Assembly: GCA_029932445.1 (NCBI GenBank)
Contig: JAOZQB010000009.1
Location: 19,576 to 27,305 of the forward strand
Reading direction: 5' to 3'
Length of the DNA: 7,730 bases
Source of the DNA: Bacteroidales bacterium
GTDB taxonomy: Bacteria; Bacteroidota; Bacteroidia; Bacteroidales; JAADGE01
Below the pieces are notes generated by a model, which ran no database searches, had not been told where the DNA came from, and saw nothing but the letters and a program-made list of their open reading frames with translations. Made by a program: the position numbers and the translations under genes. Positions 1 to 5,633 of the stretch are shown here, piece by piece (within the stretch, counting starts at the first letter, position 1; every line of letters starts with the position of its first letter).

Positions 1-731
1 ACTCCCTGATAAAGGGTATTCATCACACTTCCGGGTTCATAAACACTAAGTTTTAAATTAAAATCGGCAACTTGAAACATCGGAATATTACCGATTAATA
101 CGCCCACACCAATCGGTATCAAAAGTAAAGGTTCATAATCAAATTTAATTGCCAGAAAGATAAAAAACAATCCGGCAATAATCATAAAAATATGTCCCCA
201 TTGTACATTTGCAAATCCTGAAAATTCAAAAAAATTATAAAGTCCGTTTACAGCCTCGGGATGTTGTATGTATTCAGAACCGTCAGATAGAATTAATATA
301 TCCTTTAAAATCGTTCCTTCTCTGTCTTTTAATAATAAGTCTTCATTAACGGTTTTGTAATTATTTGAACTTTTATTCGGGTCATTATTTCGGTATAAAT
401 GAGTTACTTTTTTCGAAAGAAATGATAAATGAATATTGTTACCGTTTAAAGTCCATTTTCCGTTATATTTTTGTTTAGCAGAATCTAATTCAAATGTTCC
501 GTCCGGATTGAATTTAAATGATTTATAGCGTTCAACGGTTAAATCCGATTCATTGGAAATTTTGTATCCGTCGGATTTATTCATCCATTTTCCTTTAATT
601 AATAAGGAACTATAATCAATTTTTTCAGAATTTTTTAAATCAGATTGTTTCGGGCTTTTACCTTGTAAAAACAAAGAAGAAATTCCGAATAGTATAATAA
701 ATACGGCTAATAATGTTAAAACACGCTTCAT
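1..731 (-). CDS. mmdB: Na+-translocating decarboxylase beta subunit, partial (3' end outside window), with N-terminal extension
   Basis: The reading frame is open from the ATG at 731 to the window edge, giving 243 codons and no stop. Residues from about 172 onward match the start of the OadB/MmdB/GcdB family: a membrane segment near 179-195, then the family signature EPLLLIPIGVGVLIGNIP (200-217), ending in LYQG just where the family continues. This integral membrane subunit couples decarboxylation of the carboxybiotin carrier to Na+ export. Residues 1-22 form a hydrophobic signal or anchor segment. Residues about 45-107 resemble a small lipocalin-like beta domain (KGKWMNKSDG, FKFNPDGTFELD, YNGKWTLNGNNIHLSF). 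Classical family members begin almost directly with the membrane part, so the extension is unusual. The gene lies 229 bp downstream of the biotin carrier on the same strand. The beta-subunit assignment is strong. The lipocalin reading is inference from pattern. The symbol assumes methylmalonyl-CoA as substrate; the beta subunit of oxaloacetate decarboxylase would look the same. Confidence 0.87.
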   Translation of the reverse strand, partial: MKRVLTLLAVFIILFGISSLFLQGKSPKQSDLKNSEKIDYSSLLIKGKWMNKSDGYKISNESDLTVERYKSFKFNPDGTFELDSAKQKYNGKWTLNGNNIHLSFLSKKVTHLYRNNDPNKSSNNYKTVNEDLLLKDREGTILKDILILSDGSEYIQHPEAVNGLYNFFEFSGFANVQWGHIFMIIAGLFFIFLAIKFDYEPLLLIPIGVGVLIGNIPMFQVADFNLKLSVYEPGSVMNTLYQG

Positions 732-960
732 TTTTTTAATTTTTTACGTATATTGATAATCTGTATTTAATGTTATTTTACTTACTAATCACGAGCTTTT
801 CTTTTTGTCATTCTTAACTTGTTTCAGAATCTTAATTTTTTAATATTAAGAGATTTAAGATGCTGAACCGGAAGGCTCAACAAAGTTAAACAAGTTCAGC
901 ATGATCATAGACAACTTTTTTAAAAATAAACGTAAGTTCGATTTTTATCTTTTTGCTCTC
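732..960. other. Intergenic region between biotin carrier and beta subunit
   Basis: This 229-bp gap is much longer than the other in-operon gaps (7 and 16 bp). It holds a degenerate palindromic repeat, described separately. No reading frame of note and no TAnnTTTG promoter are seen upstream of the beta subunit start on the minus strand, so the beta subunit is probably transcribed by read-through from the upstream genes. Confidence 0.5.
806..908. repeat. Degenerate interspersed palindromic repeat
   Basis: Two related half-sites face each other. Positions 808-824 match the reverse complement of 888-904 at 15 of 17 positions (shared core AACTTGTTT). Inside the right half, ATGCTGAAC at 860-868 pairs perfectly with GTTCAGCAT at 894-902, leaving a 25-nt loop. 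The left half has a weaker hairpin, ATTCT (810-814) with AGAAT (826-830). The pattern resembles the dispersed palindromic repeats with CTGAACTTGTTTCAG cores that I recall from Bacteroidetes intergenic DNA, here decayed by point mutations. The inverted half-sites are seen directly; the family membership is from memory. Confidence 0.6.
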
Positions 961-1377
961 TTACTCCAATTCTAATAAAATATCTCCTTGTAAAACGGTA
1001 TCACCTTCTGCAATCATGACTGATTTAACTTTCCCGCTAATTTCTGATTGTATGTTGTTTTCCATTTTCATCGCTTCCATTATCAACAAAGTATCCCCTG
1101 CAGCAACTTCATCCCCCGTTTTACATTTTAATTTAAAAATGGTTCCCGGTAAAGGCGCTTTTACCAGTTTACCGATTTTACTTTTAATCGTTGCATCTTC
1201 TGTCGGTGTATGAACTCTTGCGCGTACTAATTTAGGGGTTTTAGGTTTAACAAGATCTTGCTCAAGTTCAACTTTATAATTTGTACCGTTTATGTCAATA
1301 TCGACAATATTTTTTTCAAAACTTTTAATATTAGCTTCATATTTATTTCCGCGTATCTTAAATTTAAATTTTTTCAT
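961..1377 (-). CDS. mmdC: Biotin carboxyl carrier subunit of methylmalonyl-CoA decarboxylase
   Basis: This 138-residue protein carries the carboxyl group from the carboxyltransferase to the membrane pump. The C-terminal half (about 70-138) is a biotinyl/lipoyl domain with the biotinylation motif EAMKMEN at 101-107. Lys104 is the biotin attachment site, 34 residues before the C-terminus, the usual spacing. The domain starts with APLPGTI and ends GDILLELE, so it is complete. The basic N-terminal half (about 1-45) is a small domain seen in stand-alone carriers of this group, joined by a linker at about 42-66 that is only mildly rich in proline. It starts 16 bp after the OadG-like gene and sits in the mmdA-oadG-biotin carrier-beta order typical of sodium-pump decarboxylases. 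A carrier for an acyl-CoA carboxylase would look alike, but no biotin carboxylase gene is present and the pump subunits favour the decarboxylase. Confidence 0.93.
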   Translation of the reverse strand: MKKFKFKIRGNKYEANIKSFEKNIVDIDINGTNYKVELEQDLVKPKTPKLVRARVHTPTEDATIKSKIGKLVKAPLPGTIFKLKCKTGDEVAAGDTLLIMEAMKMENNIQSEISGKVKSVMIAEGDTVLQGDILLELE

Positions 1378-1393
1378 TATTTAAGTTCTTAAT

Positions 1394-1732
1394 TTAAAAT
1401 TTGTTTTTTTGAAAAGTATTAATTGAATATACCCTTGAGCTCCAAGGCGAATAATCTTTCTTAACCTTTTTAATCGTCAAAAGAGTACTTTCCTCATCAT
1501 GTAATTGACTGAAATACAGATGAATTGCAACAGCAATAGCTGCATTTTCCTGTCCTGTAATAAATTCACCGCATTTATCACAGACTTCATTATCTTTTCG
1601 TTTTTTGAATTTTAATTTAAGGTGTACGGTTAATAACTTGGGTAAATTTGCAAAAACCAACCAAAGCACGACCAAAGCTGCAAAAACTATAGTATAACCG
1701 ACAATTGCAATTGTATAAGCTGATGAATCCAT
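1394..1732 (-). CDS. OadG-family small membrane subunit of the Na+ pump decarboxylase
   Basis: This 112-residue protein has one N-terminal transmembrane helix (about 8-31), a basic stretch (39-47, KLKFKKRKD) marking the cytoplasmic side, and a C-terminal part with ITGQENAAIAVAIHLYFSQ (58-76), then LTIKKV and SPWSSRVYSI (95-104). The last two blocks are the hallmarks of Bacteroidetes OadG-like subunits, which stabilise the complex and link the membrane pump to the soluble subunits (gamma in oxaloacetate decarboxylase, delta in methylmalonyl-CoA decarboxylase). A CxxC pair (Cys51, Cys54) lies just before the conserved ITG block. The gene begins 7 bp after mmdA stops and ends 16 bp before the biotin carrier, so cotranscription is very likely. 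These small subunits are poorly conserved, and the family call rests on the C-terminal motifs and on context. Confidence 0.85.
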   Translation of the reverse strand: MDSSAYTIAIVGYTIVFAALVVLWLVFANLPKLLTVHLKLKFKKRKDNEVCDKCGEFITGQENAAIAVAIHLYFSQLHDEESTLLTIKKVKKDYSPWSSRVYSINTFQKNKF

Positions 1733-1739
1733 AGTATTT

Positions 1740-3299
1740 TTATAAAGGAATGTTAGAATGTTTTTTAGGCGGATTTATGAGTTTTTTATTTTCCAAGGTT
1801 TTGAAAGCTCTGATAATTCTGAAACGTGAATTTCGAGGTTCAATCACATCATCAATAAAACCATGCTGTGCCGCTACATAAGGATTGGCAAATTTATTTT
1901 TATATTCAGCTTCTTTTTCCGTAATATATTTCAATTGCTCATCTTCATTTTCAATTTTCCGAATATTTTTGCCTTCCAAAATTTCAACGGCTCCGCTTGC
2001 ACCCATTACGGCAATTTCTGCTGACGGCCAAGCGTAATTAATATCTCCTCGAAGTTGTTTGCTGCTCATGACATCGTGAGCACCGCCGTATGATTTTCTT
2101 AATGTAATCGTCACTTTCGGAACTGTAGCTTCACCGTAAGCAAACAACAATTTTGCACCGTGAGCAATAATACCGCCGTATTCTTGTGCGCTGCCCGGTA
2201 AAAATCCGGGAACATCAACCAATGTTAAAATCGGAACATTAAAACTGTCACAAAGTCTAACAAATCTGGCAGCTTTTCGTGATGATTCAATATCGAGAAC
2301 ACCGGCAAGAAAATTGGGTTGGTTTGCAACAACACCCACCGGTCTTCCGTCAAATTTCACAAATCCGACTACAATATTTTTTGCATAATGTCTGTGAAAT
2401 TCTAAAAATTCACCGTCATCAACAATCGTGTATATAATATCTTTCACATCATAAGGTTGATTCGGATTTTCAGGAATAATATCATTTAATACATCATCCA
2501 ATCTGTCAATCGGATCTTTACATTCTGTTTGAACCGGATCTTCCAAATTATTTTGAGGCAAATATTCCAAAGTTTTACGAATTAACATTATCCCTTCATC
2601 TTCATCATCGGCTCTGAAATGTGCAATTCCTGATTTCGTAGCATGAACGGTTGCTCCGCCCAAATCTTCAGTTGTAATATTTTCTCCTGTTACTGTTTTA
2701 GTAACTTTAGGACCTGTCACAAACATATAACTGGTTTTATCACTCATTATTACGACATCCGTTAAAGCGGGAGAATATACCGCTCCTCCGGCACACGGTC
2801 CGAATATTGCCGAAATTTGCGGAATTACACCTGATGCCAATATATTTCTTTGAAAAATTTCGGCATAACCGGCCAAACTCATAACACCTTCTTGAATACG
2901 TGCTCCGCCGCTGTCATTCACACCGATTACAGGTGCGCCTACCAACATTGCCTGATCCATTAACTTACAAATCTTTTTTGCATAAGTTTCGGATAACGAA
3001 CCGCCGAAAACCGTAAAATCTTGTGCAAAAATATACACAATTCGGCCGTCAACTGTTCCGTGACCGGTAACCACACCGTCACCGAGATATTGTTGCTTTT
3101 CGAGTCCGAAATCATGAGAACGATGCTTTACAAACATATCGAATTCCTCGAAACTTCCTTCATCAAGAATCATTTCTATACGTTCACGAGCTGTATATTT
3201 CCCTTGTGCATGTTGTTTTTCAATACGTTTTTCACCGCCTCCGAGACGAGCTTCTTCACGCATATCAATTAATTTTTTAATTTCTTCTTGACGAGACAT
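1740..3299 (-). CDS. mmdA: Methylmalonyl-CoA decarboxylase alpha subunit (carboxyltransferase; PccB-like)
   Basis: This 519-residue cytoplasmic subunit moves the carboxyl group between methylmalonyl-CoA and the biotin of the carrier protein, forming propionyl-CoA. It contains the two crotonase-fold halves of the carboxyltransferase family. The N-terminal half has NDSGGARIQEGV (128-139) and the oxyanion-hole block FGPCAGGAVYSPALTD (166-181). The C-terminal half has VDVPGFLPGSAQEYGGII (361-378) and the block KSYGGAHDVMSSKQLRGD (402-419). The C-terminus PPKKHSNIPL is the standard family ending, so it is full length (usual size about 510-520). It lacks the zinc-finger cysteines of AccD. Start: ATG at 3299 gives the family N-terminus; no strong Shine-Dalgarno is seen. 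It is followed after 7 bp by the OadG-like subunit. The alternative is propionyl-CoA carboxylase beta; the pump neighbours and absent biotin carboxylase argue for the Na+ decarboxylase, although the reaction can be reversible. Confidence 0.95.
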   Translation of the reverse strand: MSRQEEIKKLIDMREEARLGGGEKRIEKQHAQGKYTARERIEMILDEGSFEEFDMFVKHRSHDFGLEKQQYLGDGVVTGHGTVDGRIVYIFAQDFTVFGGSLSETYAKKICKLMDQAMLVGAPVIGVNDSGGARIQEGVMSLAGYAEIFQRNILASGVIPQISAIFGPCAGGAVYSPALTDVVIMSDKTSYMFVTGPKVTKTVTGENITTEDLGGATVHATKSGIAHFRADDEDEGIMLIRKTLEYLPQNNLEDPVQTECKDPIDRLDDVLNDIIPENPNQPYDVKDIIYTIVDDGEFLEFHRHYAKNIVVGFVKFDGRPVGVVANQPNFLAGVLDIESSRKAARFVRLCDSFNVPILTLVDVPGFLPGSAQEYGGIIAHGAKLLFAYGEATVPKVTITLRKSYGGAHDVMSSKQLRGDINYAWPSAEIAVMGASGAVEILEGKNIRKIENEDEQLKYITEKEAEYKNKFANPYVAAQHGFIDDVIEPRNSRFRIIRAFKTLENKKLINPPKKHSNIPL

Positions 3300-3342
3300 C
3301 TTATCTATTTAGTTTTATAATTATTGTTTAATTTTAAAAAAA

Positions 3343-3803
3343 GAATGATGAATACTGAATATTGAATAATGAATTAATGTTTTCATTTCTTCTTTTTTAT
3401 ATTTTTTGATGCTGTTTCTACGCTTTTTATAAATATTGCAATTAGTTCATTGTTTTCTTTGATAATCGGGCTTAATTTACTTTCAGGTGTAAATTAACGG
3501 TTTTCTGATAATTATTTTTAAAGATACCGGAGTTTCCCTTAATTCTTTGAGTACAATCTTTATTTTATGAATAAAGTCTTTTGTCGATTCAGAACTTTGT
3601 GCTTCACCGTAATTAAGAGCAGGAGATGTTCCGCTTCTTACCATTTGACCGTTTATTTGTTTTCCTAAAGGAGTGTTTGGTAATGATTTCGCAACTTCAC
3701 TAATTCTTATAGCAAAATCAATTAATCTGTCTTCTAAATCAAACTTTCTCTTTTCCATAAGTTAATTCGATATTCTTCATTCAATATTCATTATTCGATA
3801 TTC
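3343..3803. repeat. Inverted-repeat-bounded unit carrying the four-helix-bundle pseudogene
   Basis: A 24-nt arm at 3343-3366 is the imperfect reverse complement of 3780-3803, with 20 of 24 positions matching (common core TTCAATATTCA). A run of A before the left arm and of T after the right arm extends the pairing by 4 bp. The right side also carries a 10-bp direct repeat, TTCGATATTC, at 3766-3775 and 3794-3803. The arms enclose a single gene. Removing 3343-3803 would leave mce and mmdA 45 bp apart, a normal in-operon gap, which suggests the 461-bp unit was inserted. No target-site duplication is apparent. The sequence is AT-rich and simple, so some of the match may be chance. Confidence 0.55.
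3383..3758 (-). pseudogene. Four-helix-bundle protein (23S rRNA intervening-sequence type), frameshifted
   Basis: The frame from the ATG at 3758 encodes MEKRKFDLEDRLIDFAIRIS, then VRSGTSPALNYGEAQSSES (41-59) and FIHKIKIVLKELRET (62-76), hallmarks of the four-helix-bundle/S23 family encoded in 23S rRNA intervening sequences and also as stand-alone genes. It stops early at 3483 after 91 residues, about 30 short of the family. In the next frame, directly past KPLI, the missing C-terminus is present: PESKLSPIIKENNELIAIFI followed by KSVETASKNIKKKK, ending in a TGA at 3383-3385. One extra base in 3483-3497 explains this: the span is 376 nt, and removing one base gives 124 codons plus a stop. The family's role is not established, although it is related to the Avd accessory protein of diversity-generating retroelements. 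Its position inside a metabolic operon, between inverted repeats, suggests an insertion. An assembly error could also produce the frameshift. Confidence 0.85.
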
Positions 3804-3805
3804 TT

Positions 3806-4213
3806 TTATTTTCCTTTTTCACAAAATTCAGTCAAAACTCCCAAAGTAAATTTAGGATGTAAGAAACCGATATTAAGTCCTTCTGCTCCTTTTCGTTTTT
3901 CTTTATCGATTAATCTAACACCTTTATTTTCAGCTTCTTTTAAAGATTTATCAACGTCATCGGTTGCAAATGCAATATGGTGTATCCCCTGCCCTTTTTT
4001 AGCAATGAATTTGGCTACGGGACTTTCTTCAGAAGTAGCTTCCAGCAATTCAATTTTTGTTTCACCGATTTTAAAAAATGCCGTTTTAACCTTTTGATCG
4101 GCAACTTCTTCTACTGCATAGCATTTTAAACCCAAAACATCTTCAAAATAAGTTTTGGCTTCTTCAATGCTGTTTACGGCAATTCCGATGTGTTCAATGT
4201 GTGATAAATTCAT
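3806..4213 (-). CDS. mce: Methylmalonyl-CoA epimerase
   Basis: This 135-residue protein interconverts the (R) and (S) isomers of methylmalonyl-CoA, linking the B12-dependent mutase product to the decarboxylase. It belongs to the vicinal oxygen chelate fold, with two beta-alpha-beta-beta-beta repeats. The expected metal ligands are visible: His8 in HIEHIGIAV, Glu55 in KIELLE, His79 in GIHHIAF and Glu129 in GVLTEFCE (assigned by family pattern). The length is typical. The frame can be extended to a TTG at 4234, but the ATG at 4213 gives the standard N-terminus and is preferred. It is first in the minus-strand cluster and lies beside mmdA, as is common in Bacteroidetes. The four-helix-bundle unit separates it from mmdA by 506 bp. 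Methylmalonyl-CoA mutase itself is not in the window. Confidence 0.94.
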   Translation of the reverse strand: MNLSHIEHIGIAVNSIEEAKTYFEDVLGLKCYAVEEVADQKVKTAFFKIGETKIELLEATSEESPVAKFIAKKGQGIHHIAFATDDVDKSLKEAENKGVRLIDKEKRKGAEGLNIGFLHPKFTLGVLTEFCEKGK

Positions 4214-4231
4214 AATGTATTTTTTACGCTG

Positions 4232-4239
4232 CAAAAGTT
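4232..4239 (-). promoter_or_regulatory. Weak candidate -7 element for the mce operon
   Basis: Read on the minus strand the sequence is AACTTTTG, one mismatch from the Bacteroidetes TAnnTTTG -7 consensus, about 19 bp upstream of the preferred mce start. No TTG -33 element is found at the right distance, so this is only a possible promoter. Confidence 0.25.
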
Positions 4240-4306
4240 TAAATTATCTAAATGTTTATATATGATAAATGTCAGGAAAAAATATTTTTAAAAGCATAAA
4301 GTGTAA

Positions 4307-4332
4307 AAAGTTGAAAGTTGAAAGTTGAAAGT
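4307..4332. repeat. 7-bp tandem repeat (AAAGTTG, about 3.7 copies)
   Basis: Three perfect AAAGTTG copies (4307-4327) and a partial fourth lie in the 177-bp divergent intergenic region between mce and the carbamoyltransferase gene. The third copy supplies the TTG of the candidate -33 box of the plus-strand promoter. Confidence 0.85.
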
Positions 4333-4353
4333 AAATATAATATTCTACTTTTG
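4325..4353 (+). promoter_or_regulatory. Bacteroidetes-type promoter for ornithine carbamoyltransferase
   Basis: TACTTTTG at 4346-4353 matches the TAnnTTTG -7 consensus of the Bacteroidetes primary sigma factor. TTG at 4325-4327 is a -33 candidate, 18 bp upstream. Transcription would start a few bases after 4353, giving a leader of roughly 30 nt before the ATG at 4391. The start has only A-rich sequence and no Shine-Dalgarno, as usual in this phylum. Confidence 0.55.
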
Positions 4354-4390
4354 CAAGAATTTTAATTAATACATATTAAATATCTGAAAA

Positions 4391-5392
4391 ATGGCATACA
4401 ATTTAAGAAACAGAAACTTTTTAAAGTTATTGGATTTCAGTCCGAAAGAGATTGATTTTTTATTAAACCTGTCTTTAGATTTAAAAACAGCAAAATATGC
4501 CGGTACCGAACAACCGACATTAAAAGGCAAAAACATTGCTTTAATTTTTGAAAAAGCATCAACACGAACACGCTGTGCCTTTGAAACTGCAGCATACGAC
4601 CAAGGAGCAAATATAACTTATCTCGGTCCTTCAGGTTCACAAATCGGCAAAAAAGAAAGTATGAAAGATACGGCACGCGTTCTGGGAAGAATGTATGACG
4701 GAATTGAATACAGAGGCTTTGCTCAGGAAAAAGTTGAAGATTTAGGAACCTTTTCAGGAGTTCCGGTTTGGAACGGTTTAACAACGGAATTTCATCCCAC
4801 ACAAGTTCTTGCCGATTTTATGACTATGATTGAACACAGCAATAAACCGCTAAATAAAGTGAAATTTGCTTATTTGGGTGATGCTCGTAACAATATGGGA
4901 AATTCTTTAATGGCAGGTGCTGCTAAAATGGGAATGGACGTCCGCTTGGTTGCTCCGAAATCGGTTCAACCGGAAGAAGAATTGGTTGCTCAATGTAATG
5001 CAATTGCAAAAGAAACCGGTGCTAAAATAACTGTTACTGATAATGTTGCAGAAGGTGTAAAAGATGTTGATTTTCTTTATACCGATGTTTGGGTATCCAT
5101 GGGAGAACCTGAAGCGGTTTGGGAAGAACGCATTAAATTATTAAAGCCGTATCAAATTAATTCGGAAGTTATAAAATTGACCGGAAACCCGAAAGTGAAA
5201 TTTATGCACTGTTTACCGGCTTTTCATAACCGAGAAACCATAATCGGAGAAGAAATTTATCAAAAATACGGTCTTAACGGAATGGAAGTTACCGAAGATG
5301 TTTTTGAATCCGAAGCATCAATTGTTTTTGACGAAGCAGAAAATCGATTACATACTATTAAAGCAATAATGGTTGCCACATTGGGCTCATAA
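4391..5392 (+). CDS. argF: Ornithine carbamoyltransferase
   Basis: This enzyme joins carbamoyl phosphate and ornithine to make citrulline (or the reverse, in arginine catabolism); it is cytoplasmic and usually a trimer or a multiple of trimers. The 333-residue length is normal. Carbamoyl-phosphate motif STRTR is at 57-61, HPTQ at 135-138, the ornithine-binding DVWVSMGE at 232-239, and the catalytic HCLP loop at 273-276. ENRLHTIKA (317-325) is the usual C-terminal helix. The block FEKASTRTRCAFETAAYDQG, followed by GPSGSQIGKKESMKDTARVL, matches the E. coli ArgF/ArcB type, not the shorter ArgF type or the acetylornithine/succinylornithine transcarbamylases of many Bacteroidetes (no such motif replaces SMGE). 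Anabolic and catabolic roles cannot be separated by sequence, and no arginine deiminase or carbamate kinase gene is adjacent (arcB is the alternative symbol). It appears monocistronic, with its own promoter and terminator. Confidence 0.95.
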   Translation: MAYNLRNRNFLKLLDFSPKEIDFLLNLSLDLKTAKYAGTEQPTLKGKNIALIFEKASTRTRCAFETAAYDQGANITYLGPSGSQIGKKESMKDTARVLGRMYDGIEYRGFAQEKVEDLGTFSGVPVWNGLTTEFHPTQVLADFMTMIEHSNKPLNKVKFAYLGDARNNMGNSLMAGAAKMGMDVRLVAPKSVQPEEELVAQCNAIAKETGAKITVTDNVAEGVKDVDFLYTDVWVSMGEPEAVWEERIKLLKPYQINSEVIKLTGNPKVKFMHCLPAFHNRETIIGEEIYQKYGLNGMEVTEDVFESEASIVFDEAENRLHTIKAIMVATLGS

Positions 5393-5417
5393 GAAATTTA
5401 ATTCGATAAATATTTTC

Positions 5418-5446
5418 AGAGACAGCTTGCAGTTGTCTCTTTTTTT
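5418..5446 (+). terminator. Rho-independent terminator after ornithine carbamoyltransferase
   Basis: AGAGACAGCT (5418-5427) pairs with AGTTGTCTCT (5431-5440) through ten base pairs including one G-U, closing a TGC loop, followed directly by a run of seven T (5440-5446). It begins 25 bp after the stop codon. Confidence 0.9.
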
Positions 5447-5558
5447 ATATTAATTTTATTGTATCTTTATCTCAAAAATAAATTCATGAAACACCCATTC
5501 TAAACTATTAACACCCAAGTGAATGACTAATGCAGTTTCATAAATAAATATATTAAAT

Positions 5559-5612
5559 AAAGTTCACATGCGGGTGTTCCCTGCCTACCGGCAGGCAGGC
5601 CATGTGACCTTT
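5559..5612. repeat. GC-rich nested palindromic element
   Basis: The core CCTGCCTACCGGCAGGCAGG (5580-5599) is palindromic except for one mismatched pair. It is flanked by outer arms AAAGTTCACATG (5559-5570) and CATGTGACCTTT (5601-5612), complementary at 11 of 12 positions. The element is far richer in GC than its surroundings, and a similar core recurs as a dispersed repeat in Bacteroidetes and related metagenomes (from memory). It places an in-frame ATG at 5568 that would add 22 residues, including PAYRQAG, to the GH13 protein. These residues are a translated repeat, not a true N-terminus. Confidence 0.75.
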
Positions 5613-5633
5613 GAAAATTATAAAAATAGACAC

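Larger units (their letters stand above)
5393..5633. other. Intergenic region between the carbamoyltransferase and GH13 genes
   Basis: The 241-bp gap holds the terminator of the upstream gene (5418-5446) and the nested palindrome at 5559-5612. A TATCTTTA at 5463-5470 resembles a -7 box but lacks the final G and a -33 partner, so no convincing promoter for the GH13 gene is identified. Confidence 0.5.

Noticed and set aside
953..1213. Plus-strand open frame of 86 codons over the biotin carrier gene
   Set aside because: It lies opposite a clear biotin carrier gene with the EAMKMEN motif and has no recognisable domain.
3021..3272. Plus-strand open frame of 83 codons over mmdA
   Set aside because: It is antisense to the conserved N-terminal half of the carboxyltransferase and shows no protein features.
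4214..4234. Longer mce start at a TTG
   Set aside because: The ATG at 4213 gives the normal epimerase N-terminus, and the upstream codons overlap the weak promoter candidate.
4437..4802. Minus-strand open frame of 121 codons over argF
   Set aside because: It is antisense to the conserved carbamoyltransferase motifs and its composition looks like a shadow frame.
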